The position numbers and the translations under genes are program-made. Under the pieces are notes generated by a model that saw only the letters and a program-made list of their open reading frames with translations, was not told the DNA's origin and did no database searches. A stretch of DNA of 64,000 nt from an uncultured Agathobacter sp. (GTDB lineage: Bacteria > Bacillota > Clostridia > Lachnospirales > Lachnospiraceae), in contig CAKRLV010000002.1 in NCBI GenBank assembly GCA_934359755.1, positions 1 to 64,000 of the forward strand, read 5' to 3'. Position 1 is the stretch's first letter. Each line of letters opens with the position of its first letter. Positions 53,368 through 60,958 of the stretch are shown piece by piece.

Positions 53368-53447
53368 AATTCCTCCTATTCTTTCTTCATTAACTTTTGC
53401 TAGTTTATCACAATGCTCGTATCTAATCAAGGACACTGGTATTTTTT

Positions 53448-53478
53448 TGAATAAAAATTGACAATTCGGACATCATTA
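53448..53478 (+). promoter_or_regulatory. Candidate forespore-type promoter of sigG
   Basis: TGAATA at 53448-53453 and CATCATTA at 53471-53478, spacing 17 bases, resemble the -35 and -10 of sigma-F/sigma-G promoters. GGACATCATT at 53469-53478 also fits a sigma-F -10. Confidence 0.45.
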
Positions 53479-53511
53479 TATCATCAAAAGAATTTCGAAA
53501 AGGAGACGGCT

Positions 53512-54291
53512 ATGAGTCCTTATAAAGTAGAAATATGTGGTGTAAATACTTCCAAACTTCCTATTCTCAATGATGAAGAAAAAGAAAAACTATTTGTACA
53601 AATCAAAGCTGGCGATAAATATGCCCGCGAAAAATATATTCAAGGCAATCTTCGACTTGTCCTTTCTGTCATAAAACGTTTTCATAATAACAACGAAAAT
53701 GTAGATGATTTATTTCAGATTGGATGCATAGGTCTTATGAAATCTATCGATAATTTCAACCCTGATATAGGTGTTAAATTCTCAACATATGCCGTACCTA
53801 TGATTATAGGTGAAGTACGCAGATATCTGCGTGACAACTCATCATACAGAATTCCGCGCTCACTTCGCGATACTGCATATAAGGCAATCCATGCGCGTGA
53901 ACTGCTATCACGAACCGCAACACACGAACCGACTCTCGAGGAGATTTCAAAAGAATGCGATATCCCTGTCGATGATATCGTATATGCCCTTGATGCAATT
54001 CAGACCCCAATGTCCTTATTTGATCCTATTTATACCGACGGAGGCGATGCACTCTATGTCATGGACCAGATTGCTGACAAGAAGAACAAGGAGGAAAACT
54101 GGGTATCTGATATCGCTCTTGTAAATGCAATGGACAGACTTAATAATCGTGACCAGGAAATTATAAAAATGCGTTTCTTTGAGGGTAAAACTCAGACTGA
54201 GGTAGCTGATGAGATTCATATCTCCCAGGCGCAGGTTTCGCGTCTGGAAAAAAATGCCTTAAAAAGCATGCATAATTATTTATCTTCTTAA
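53512..54291 (+). CDS. sigG: Sporulation sigma factor SigG
   Basis: A 259-residue sigma-70-family factor for late forespore genes. The start MSPYKVEICGVNTSKLPIL is the diagnostic SigG N-terminus, followed by region 2 (DDLFQIGCIGLMKSIDNFNP; GVKFSTYAVPMIIGEVRR), region 3 and region 4 (MRFFEGKTQTEVADEIHISQ with the helix-turn-helix). AAGGAGACGGCT precedes ATG 53512. spoIIGA and sigE, its usual neighbours, are absent; argS is divergent. Confidence 0.95.
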   Translation: MSPYKVEICGVNTSKLPILNDEEKEKLFVQIKAGDKYAREKYIQGNLRLVLSVIKRFHNNNENVDDLFQIGCIGLMKSIDNFNPDIGVKFSTYAVPMIIGEVRRYLRDNSSYRIPRSLRDTAYKAIHARELLSRTATHEPTLEEISKECDIPVDDIVYALDAIQTPMSLFDPIYTDGGDALYVMDQIADKKNKEENWVSDIALVNAMDRLNNRDQEIIKMRFFEGKTQTEVADEIHISQAQVSRLEKNALKSMHNYLSS

Positions 54292-54334
54292 AGCGATATT
54301 TGCTTCACAGAAGAAATTATCCAATAAAAATAAA

Positions 54335-54358
54335 AGGCATATCAACTCTGATATGCCT
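54335..54358. terminator. Bidirectional terminator between sigG and the sugar transferase gene
   Basis: AGGCATATCA and TGATATGCCT form a perfect 10-bp stem around ACTC. It has A residues upstream (a T-tract for the minus strand) and lies between convergent genes. Confidence 0.85.
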
Positions 54359-54375
54359 AAAGCAACTATATAAAA

Positions 54376-55770
54376 TTAATATGCACCATCACGATGTATC
54401 AATACCCAGAACGTCTTAAATATAATCTTGATATCTTCAAAAATACTCCAGTTATCAATATATTCAACATCCATCTGTACTACATCTTCAAATGAATCGA
54501 CATTGCTTCTTCCGCTCACCTGCCACATACCAGTTATGCCAGGCTTTATACTTATACGTCTCCATTGATTACGCTGATATTTTTCAACTTCATCAACTGT
54601 AGGAGGTCTTGTTCCAACAAGACTCATACTTCCAATAAACACATTAAAGAACTGTGGCAGTTCATCAATACTTGTCTTTCTGATAAACTTTCCAACCTTC
54701 GTAACTCTTGGATCATCTTTCATCTTGAACATAACTCCGCCACTCATCTCATTTTGATCCATAAGTTCTGCTTTTCTCTCCTCTGCATCAATATACATGC
54801 TTCGGAATTTGAAAATATAAAAATGTCTGCCGTTCTGTCCTACTCTGATCTGCTTGAAAATCACTGGACCTGGCGAATCGATTTTAATTGCTATTGCAGC
54901 GATTAACATAATCGGTGATGAAAGTATAATTCCAACAATTGAACCTGCTATATCCATCATTCTCTTGATTATTCTCTCATAATTATTAAGAGAGATAGTG
55001 TGATAAGTAAGTATTGGATATGTTCCAACTGAACTCACATAGCTGTCTGCACTCTTCCTGTTGTAGAAATCAACAATAACTCTGCATGTAACGCCCATCT
55101 CTATACATAAATCAATGTATTCTTGAATATACTCAGGGTCACTATCCTGTTTCTGCATGATATATATCTGGTCGATATTGTGCTCGCGTATCAGTATATC
55201 TAAATCCTCAAGCCTACCGATATAATTCTCTGAGTTATCCTCTTTATCCATACTTATATATCCAACTGATTCAACCTGTATGGATGTCTTGTTGAGGAAA
55301 TACATAAACTTATCAAAAGAGGCGATATTTCCTACAAATGCCGTACGTGGTCTGAACTTTCGGATATTAGTGTGCATAATAAAATATCTGTATGCAAACG
55401 TCGTAGTAAGCAATACTATAAATGAAAAGCATAAGAAAAATAAATATATATAATGCTCAAATTCTATAACTTCTATATAGAACATCAGCGCAGATGTGGC
55501 AAACGCGGCAACTATAAATGATTTGAATGCTTTTCTAAAGACTCTGTCAAGGTAGAAAAAAACTGTGATATTGTACACTCTCTCATCTCTGTTCGACAAT
55601 AAATAAATAATTCCATAAATCAAACAAAGCAGGAACAATACAAAAATCTGTTCATCTGTCAAAGAATTCCGAAAACAAACTACCGTAACTATAAACGAAA
55701 ATATAAGCATGGTAATATCTATCAAAAAATGTATCGTGTCTAAGCTAGCACCAACATTAGATTTATTCAT
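54376..55770 (-). CDS. Polyprenyl glycosylphosphotransferase, long form
   Basis: The 464-residue protein has four to five N-terminal membrane helices, a central CoA-binding-like domain (RPRTAFVGNIASFDKFMYFL; IREHNIDQIYIM) and a C-terminal phosphoglycosyl transferase domain: FKFRSMYIDAEERKAEL, RKTSIDELPQFFNVFIGSM, VGTRPPTVDEVE, KPGITGMWQVSGRS. This is the WcaJ/WbaP layout. It attaches a sugar phosphate to undecaprenyl phosphate to start an exopolysaccharide. No glycosyltransferase is next to it here, so it may serve a locus elsewhere. Confidence 0.9.
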   Translation of the reverse strand: MNKSNVGASLDTIHFLIDITMLIFSFIVTVVCFRNSLTDEQIFVLFLLCLIYGIIYLLSNRDERVYNITVFFYLDRVFRKAFKSFIVAAFATSALMFYIEVIEFEHYIYLFFLCFSFIVLLTTTFAYRYFIMHTNIRKFRPRTAFVGNIASFDKFMYFLNKTSIQVESVGYISMDKEDNSENYIGRLEDLDILIREHNIDQIYIMQKQDSDPEYIQEYIDLCIEMGVTCRVIVDFYNRKSADSYVSSVGTYPILTYHTISLNNYERIIKRMMDIAGSIVGIILSSPIMLIAAIAIKIDSPGPVIFKQIRVGQNGRHFYIFKFRSMYIDAEERKAELMDQNEMSGGVMFKMKDDPRVTKVGKFIRKTSIDELPQFFNVFIGSMSLVGTRPPTVDEVEKYQRNQWRRISIKPGITGMWQVSGRSNVDSFEDVVQMDVEYIDNWSIFEDIKIIFKTFWVLIHRDGAY

Positions 55771-55998
55771 TATTTTCTCCTAGTGATTAATAATAAGATA
55801 TGTGGGTTAAAAGATATTGCCCCCCATATGTGATTATAAATAGTATATATTCATATCGTTTTATTTTCAATAGTGCATTTTTATATAAAAATGTTCCTTT
55901 TATTCTCAAATCTGCCTTTTTTGTATAATGTTGTAATTTGCATAATCCAACCCACGATGATATTATATTAATATGAATTTATTTTGCGGAGGACTCTT

Positions 55999-56688
55999 AT
56001 GCCTAAACTACTTCTAATAGATGATGATACAGAAGTATTATCTGTAAACAAAAAATACTTCATGAAGGAACACTACGAAGTCAAAACTGCTGACTGTGCG
56101 CAGAAAGGGTTGAAAATCCTTTCATCCTTCAACGCTGACTGTATTCTTCTTGATATCATGATGCCAGGCATGGACGGCTTTGAAGCCTGCCGCCGCATAA
56201 GAAAAATATCAAAAGCACCAATTATCATCCTCTCTGGCAAAACCTCCGAAGACGATAAAATCAACGGACTCATGCTTGGAGCAGATGATTATATGATAAA
56301 ACCATACAGTCTGAGGGAGCTTTCTGCCCGAATCCAGGTTCAAATCAGAAGGCACAACGCGACCAGAATAAGTACCGCGGCAACCATAGATTACCCACCT
56401 CTTAAACTGGATCTCGCTATGCACAAAGCGTTCTATGATACCGAAGAGATACTTTTGACCAATAGGGAATATGAACTGCTCTACCTTCTTGCATCAAGAC
56501 CAAATCAGACCGTTACATTTGAACAAATTGGTGAGGCAGTATTTGAAAGTTATGCTCCAAGTGACCGCCGCACTATAATGGTAACTGCAAGCCGTCTTCG
56601 TAAAAAGCTTGAAAAATATACAGGATTATCTAATTTTATCGAAACAGTCTGGTCTAAAGGCTATTTATTCAGAGTTCGAGAAAAATAA
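55999..56688 (+). CDS. OmpR-family response regulator
   Basis: A 229-residue regulator: receiver domain with Asp8-Asp10 and phosphoacceptor Asp52 in CILLDIMMPGMDGF, Lys near 101 in YMIKPYSLREL, and a C-terminal winged helix (LTNREYELLYLLASRPNQTV; RRTIMVTASRLRKKLEKY). GCGGAGGAC precedes ATG 55999; the frame opens earlier at a TTG without support. Followed 15 bases later by its kinase. Target unknown; the RiPP cluster lies just beyond. Confidence 0.93.
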   Translation: MPKLLLIDDDTEVLSVNKKYFMKEHYEVKTADCAQKGLKILSSFNADCILLDIMMPGMDGFEACRRIRKISKAPIIILSGKTSEDDKINGLMLGADDYMIKPYSLRELSARIQVQIRRHNATRISTAATIDYPPLKLDLAMHKAFYDTEEILLTNREYELLYLLASRPNQTVTFEQIGEAVFESYAPSDRRTIMVTASRLRKKLEKYTGLSNFIETVWSKGYLFRVREK

Positions 56689-56703
56689 CTAAAAGGTGTT
56701 AAT

Positions 56704-57519
56704 ATGTCAAAAAAGAAACAAGAATTTATTCAACCTCAATTATCAGTATCAGAATTATCACATGCCCTTTATGAAGCAAATCAAAAGCTTGCAAAGGCAA
56801 ATAATGACCTCATTGCCGCACAAAAGGAAAGAGATATTATTTTTGCTAATATTTCCCATGACCTGCGTTCACCCATTACAGCTATCCGCAATACAATAGA
56901 ACTCTTGCGCGACTCTGAGGATTTATCTAAGGATGAATTAAACAAATTCCTCTCGCTTATGGATGTCAGAAGTGAATACCTCGAACACCTGATAAATGAT
57001 GTATTCCTTTTATCCTCTCTTGAAGTCAATCGTGAGGTACATATGTCCCAGCAAAATATCGGTATGTTTCTGGAAGAATTTTACTTTACAGCTGAAACTG
57101 ACCAGAAATACAGCAAACGCAATCTTGAACTTGAAGTTCCAGAAGACTTTCCTTATATGGTCAGTATAGATACCAATTTATTTTTCAGGCTTTTAGACAA
57201 TCTTTTTAGCAATGCTCTTAAATATTCAGATGAAGGTGCAACTATTGCCCTCGGTGCAGAATTTATAAATTCTAAAACACCTTCCGTTAGAATATGGGTA
57301 AGAGATACCGGTATAGGAATGTCCAAGGAACATATCCCTCATATATTCGACCGCACATACAGAATCGACCAGGCACGTACCCCCGGCGCAAAATCAGGAT
57401 GTGGTCTTGGTCTTTCCATAGTAAAAAGCATCGCCCAAAAGCACATGGGCAAGGTCTATTGCACAAGTAAACTTCACGAAGGGTCAACTTTCTTCATCGA
57501 GCTGCCCGTTACATCATAA
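56704..57519 (+). CDS. Soluble histidine kinase without sensor domain
   Basis: A 271-residue kinase. After a short coiled-coil start (residues 15-45) comes the dimerisation domain with His52 in FANISHDLRSPITAIRN. The ATP-binding domain has the N box RLLDNLFSNALKYS near 165, G1 VRDTGIGMS near 200 and G2 GCGLGLSIVKSIAQ near 240. No membrane helix or PAS domain is present, so the signal must be sensed in the cytosol or through a partner. Paired with the regulator upstream; convergent with the lasso-type cluster. Confidence 0.92.
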   Translation: MSKKKQEFIQPQLSVSELSHALYEANQKLAKANNDLIAAQKERDIIFANISHDLRSPITAIRNTIELLRDSEDLSKDELNKFLSLMDVRSEYLEHLINDVFLLSSLEVNREVHMSQQNIGMFLEEFYFTAETDQKYSKRNLELEVPEDFPYMVSIDTNLFFRLLDNLFSNALKYSDEGATIALGAEFINSKTPSVRIWVRDTGIGMSKEHIPHIFDRTYRIDQARTPGAKSGCGLGLSIVKSIAQKHMGKVYCTSKLHEGSTFFIELPVTS

Positions 57520-57526
57520 AATAAAA

Positions 57527-57561
57527 AGGCAATACATCGGTTTGTCCATAATGTATTGCCT
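57527..57561. terminator. Shared terminator of the kinase gene and the RiPP cluster
   Basis: AGGCAATACAT (57527-57537) and ATGTATTGCCT (57551-57561) pair perfectly. An A-run lies before the stem, giving T residues for the minus-strand operon. Confidence 0.85.
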
Positions 57562-57571
57562 GTAATCCTAT

Positions 57572-57835
57572 CTAAATAATCTGAAATTCGCTTAATTTTC
57601 CAAGAAAATCCATAACAGAACTTTCACACTCTTCTTCGGAAACATCATACTCTTCTAATAACTTCGATATGATATCACTGACTGTAATATCATTTTGAAT
57701 CATCTCCCAAATATCATTACCTACACCTTTGATTAAAAAGTATTTGCCAGATTCAAAGTCTATCATTACCTTCTCTCCCGAGAGATCTGTGACATTAAGC
57801 TGTCTTTTCATATGAATTAAACTGCTCTTATCCAT
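57572..57835 (-). CDS. PqqD-like RiPP recognition element (lasso B1 type)
   Basis: This 87-residue protein has the PqqD winged-helix layout: LSGEKVMIDFESGKYFLIKG, then GVGNDIWEMIQNDITVSDII and LLEEYDVSEEECESSVMDFL. In lasso systems a stand-alone protein of this kind (B1) binds the leader peptide and presents it to the peptidase B2 and cyclase. Start ATG 57835 has AAAGGAG upstream. It is the last gene of the cluster, 67 bases after the exporter. No fused peptidase domain is present; B2 must be encoded elsewhere, most likely right of the window. Confidence 0.88.
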   Translation of the reverse strand: MDKSSLIHMKRQLNVTDLSGEKVMIDFESGKYFLIKGVGNDIWEMIQNDITVSDIISKLLEEYDVSEEECESSVMDFLGKLSEFQII

Positions 57836-57902
57836 AATTTCTCCTTTCTTCTCCCAATAAATAGATTTTACAACCAATATAGTCTTTTTTCAACCCAAAA
57901 TC

Positions 57903-59606
57903 TTAAATTGGTACCTCAATAATTTTTTTATCTTTTATGCATATTTCTCTGTCACAATACTGCAAAATACTTCTTCTGTGTGTAATTATAAGACATGTAG
58001 GTTTCGGAATAAGATTATTTAAGCCGTCTATTACCTTTTGTTCAGTTGTCTCATCCAGTGCAGACGTAGCCTCATCTAATATCATAAATGGAGCCTTTCT
58101 GACAAGTGTTCTGGCTATCGCAATTCTCTGCGCCTGCCCTTCTGAAAGTCCATGACCACGCTCCCCGATTATGGTATCTAAGCCATTTTCCAGTTCCATA
58201 ACAAAGTCATACCCTGATGCCATTCTAAGTGCATCTAACATTTCTTCTTCTGTAGCCTCAATGTTTCCCATTCTGATATTTTCACGGATTGTTCCACTAA
58301 AAAGTGTATTTCCCTGCGGTACATATGAAATATACTTTCTGATGCCTGCATTTGCCTCCTCAGACTGTCCGTTCTCATTATAGAACTCAAGACTTCCTGA
58401 AACGGGATTAAGAAATGACATTATTATTCGCACAAGGGTTGTCTTTCCTATTCCTGATTCTCCCACTATCGCAACAGCCTCGCCTGGTCTGATTTCAAAG
58501 CTTGCATCCTCTATTACAGTCTCCTTAGAATATCCAAACGTCAATCCATCTACTTTCAGTCCAAGTGTCTTTGCCTCAATATGTTCTTCCTTCTTCTCTT
58601 CTTCTGCAATCTCCTGCAGTTCAATGACTCTTCCTGCGGATGCCAGAATATTTACAACCTTCGGAATCTGCTGTGCCAGCTGCATGATAGGTGCCTGTAT
58701 TCTGTTAACAAGCGTCATAAATACCGACATCGTACCAAATGTAATCACTTTAGCAGCTACCTGCATTGCACCATATGCAAACGCAACTATGTACCCAGCC
58801 TGAAATGATAAAGACATGCTGGTAGAACTTATCAGCCCCAGTTTAGTCTTACGAAATACCCAGTAAAATCTATTTTCTCTTAATTCTACAAGTCTGTCAG
58901 TAGAATACTCTTCATTTGTAAAAGCCTTTACTATCAAAAGATTTGCCAAACTTTCCTGCATAAAGGACCTATATGCTGCCTCTGATTCCTGAACCTTTAC
59001 AGTAAGACGTTTTAATTTCTTTCCAAGCCAGAAAGTCGATAATGCTGCAACAGGTGCTATGATGACTGCAAAGCATGCCAATATTGGAGAATAATAGAAT
59101 AATGTAATAAATACCAGAAGAAGTTCTATACATAGCTGGATAATTTCAGGAATAGTCCATATAATTCCATTTGCTATATTTCCAGCATCACTTGTCATAC
59201 GCGTCATAAGATCGCCCGTATGATATTTCTTCACAGACATCCAGTCTGAATGAATTATCTTCTCGTAAATCTGTTTTCTAATTCCAAATGAAAACTTCTC
59301 ATCAAGCATCGTAGAAAAAAGAGAAACAATAACAGACAATATCTGTGCTAATATCATCATTCCAAGATATATAAGTATGAATGTAATTAGCGAATTATTC
59401 CTCGACTGTGTTGCATCATCTATAATCCTCTTTGTAACAAGAGTCATAACAAGCGTGATAACTGTCGATGACAAATTAAGTGCCATAATTCCTACTATTT
59501 TTCCGAGATATGGCTTAGTATATGAAACTATCCATTTTATGTATTTAGTCTGCTTTTTTCTATCTTTCCATAACTTTTTTGTTTGTTCTAACATACTATA
59601 TTCCAA
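57903..59606 (-). CDS. ABC exporter of the lasso-type cluster
   Basis: The 567-residue half-transporter has a six-helix membrane domain and a C-terminal ATPase. Walker A is IVGESGIGKTTLV near 380, the signature LSEGQAQRIAIAR near 485 (E instead of G at the third position), Walker B FMILDEATSALDE near 505. No C39 peptidase is fused, so it only exports. A TTG at 59606 or ATG at 59594 may be the start. A strong hairpin separates it from the precursor gene. It likely exports the modified peptide and gives self-immunity. Confidence 0.92.
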   Translation of the reverse strand: MEYSMLEQTKKLWKDRKKQTKYIKWIVSYTKPYLGKIVGIMALNLSSTVITLVMTLVTKRIIDDATQSRNNSLITFILIYLGMMILAQILSVIVSLFSTMLDEKFSFGIRKQIYEKIIHSDWMSVKKYHTGDLMTRMTSDAGNIANGIIWTIPEIIQLCIELLLVFITLFYYSPILACFAVIIAPVAALSTFWLGKKLKRLTVKVQESEAAYRSFMQESLANLLIVKAFTNEEYSTDRLVELRENRFYWVFRKTKLGLISSTSMSLSFQAGYIVAFAYGAMQVAAKVITFGTMSVFMTLVNRIQAPIMQLAQQIPKVVNILASAGRVIELQEIAEEEKKEEHIEAKTLGLKVDGLTFGYSKETVIEDASFEIRPGEAVAIVGESGIGKTTLVRIIMSFLNPVSGSLEFYNENGQSEEANAGIRKYISYVPQGNTLFSGTIRENIRMGNIEATEEEMLDALRMASGYDFVMELENGLDTIIGERGHGLSEGQAQRIAIARTLVRKAPFMILDEATSALDETTEQKVIDGLNNLIPKPTCLIITHRRSILQYCDREICIKDKKIIEVPI

Positions 59607-59730
59607 TCCGCTTATACTAATGTATGAAGGTCAAAAGGTATCTCCCCCCACATTTGCAATTAATCAGATGTTGCTGTTTTCACCTAACAATATTAACAGC
59701 AACTATTACAGCTCTTTTAAAATATTATAA

Positions 59731-59760
59731 CAAAGGGCTTTCCATAAGGAAAGCCCTTTG
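59731..59760 (-). terminator. Hairpin between precursor and exporter genes
   Basis: CAAAGGGCTTTCC (59731-59743) and GGAAAGCCCTTTG (59748-59760) form a perfect 13-bp stem with loop ATAA. On the minus strand TTATAATATTTT follows. It probably stops most transcripts after the precursor, so that peptide is made in excess of export and B1 proteins, and protects the short mRNA. Confidence 0.85.
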
Positions 59761-59792
59761 CTATAACATAACCAAACTCTTAACATAAGTTC

Positions 59793-59972
59793 TTAGTGAA
59801 CATCAACTTCTGGTCTTCCAGAATTTCCTGATGAAGGTGCATATGTTGGGATATTATACACTCCGTCGTTAGAAATATAAGCTCCGTCCTGTACTGTTCC
59901 TCCGGCTGGGCTATATGCTGTAGCGTTCACATTAAGTGTCTCAAATTCTGGTGTGTTCCATACTTTTTTCAT
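59793..59972 (-). CDS. Lasso-type RiPP precursor peptide, atypical core
   Basis: The 59-residue peptide starts at ATG 59972 with GGAGGAAATTATA upstream. The leader MKKVWNTPEFETLNVNATA has W5, P8, E11, L13, V15 and T18, the same positions as the paeninodin-type leader as I recall it, with Thr at -2 if cleavage follows Ala19. The core would then be 40 residues: YSPAGGTVQDGAYISNDG at its start and GRPEVDVH at its end. The first acidic residue, Asp29, would be core position 10, outside the usual 7-9 ring, and the C-terminal Ser phosphorylated in paeninodin is absent. A twice-occurring DGxY unit (Asp29, Asp36) is notable. Family call is good; the final structure is open. Confidence 0.8.
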   Translation of the reverse strand: MKKVWNTPEFETLNVNATAYSPAGGTVQDGAYISNDGVYNIPTYAPSSGNSGRPEVDVH

Positions 59973-60054
59973 TATAATTTCCTCCATATAAATCTTGTTT
60001 GTTATTACTCTGATATAATATTACACCCGACGCATTTTGTCTCGAATTCTAACA

Positions 60055-60957
60055 TTATTGTAACAATTTAGTTATTTCTGATACGATTTTCTGCACAGAA
60101 TTACCCTTTACCGGTCTGCATATCTCATATATCTTCACCTTTGATGACATATTAATTATCTGCATCATAAACTCTGGAGGCATTCCAACAATATTCTTAT
60201 ATGTATCTGACAGGTACAGATTGTCTATAACGGACTTAATGTAATCGCCACCTGATATCGTTCTTACCTGCACCTCATCTATATCCGCACTTTTCTTTAA
60301 AGCAAATATATATGCCAAAGGCAGTTCATGTTCAATAAATCTGTCCCGTCTTGGCAGTGCAAATTTATCACGCTCCTCATCAATATATATCATCGAATCC
60401 AGATCTAGTCCATAATGCTTAGCCATATCGCGGCACAATTTCTGCTGCGGATATGTAGGATACGCCAGCACATCAGTGCCCTTTGTATTAATGCGTACAG
60501 TATCGTCCGCTACAAATCCGAACTTCTCCTTTAAAAGTTCCATAGTAACAGTAGATTTGCCTGCTCCGCTCTCTCCGCATACAGCAAAAGCCTTTCCTTC
60601 ATTTTCAAGGCAACTTCCATGAAGACAGAGCTCATTTCTCTGCAATATGATTAGTGCAAAACATGCGCTAAGTATCATAGATGATACCATAAGCATATTT
60701 CCATCCGCAAACACATCTACTGTAATCTTTTTTCCGCCTTCAATCATGAAATGTCCACTATCTTCTCTCCAGAACCACGCACACTCAAATTTGCTTGTCC
60801 ACGTTCCATACCCCATTTTGGCATGTTCATACATGAAATCGTGCATCTTCCCATAAACAATTTCTACATCTGCCTCATCTATTTTCTCTGCTTCTAATGC
60901 CTGCGGTATCTCAATCTCTGATTTAACCTTCAAACCGTATATTCTATAGAAATACAT
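60055..60957 (-). CDS. HprK-like kinase 1 of the cluster
   Basis: A 300-residue protein with a beta-rich N-terminal half and a P-loop kinase domain like HPr kinase C-terminal domains: LCLHGSCLENEGKAFAVCGE near 110-129, Walker A GESGAGKST at 128-136, and GFVADDTVRI near 150 with the Asp pair. In paeninodin-type clusters such kinases phosphorylate the precursor C-terminal Ser. Here the precursor ends in His, so substrate and site are uncertain. It starts one base after the cyclase stop. Confidence 0.85.
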   Translation of the reverse strand: MYFYRIYGLKVKSEIEIPQALEAEKIDEADVEIVYGKMHDFMYEHAKMGYGTWTSKFECAWFWREDSGHFMIEGGKKITVDVFADGNMLMVSSMILSACFALIILQRNELCLHGSCLENEGKAFAVCGESGAGKSTVTMELLKEKFGFVADDTVRINTKGTDVLAYPTYPQQKLCRDMAKHYGLDLDSMIYIDEERDKFALPRRDRFIEHELPLAYIFALKKSADIDEVQVRTISGGDYIKSVIDNLYLSDTYKNIVGMPPEFMMQIINMSSKVKIYEICRPVKGNSVQKIVSEITKLLQ

Positions 60958-60958
60958 A

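Noticed and set aside
53368..53511. T-box leader for argS
   Set aside because: The divergent space is short and has neither the T-box core sequence nor a terminator.
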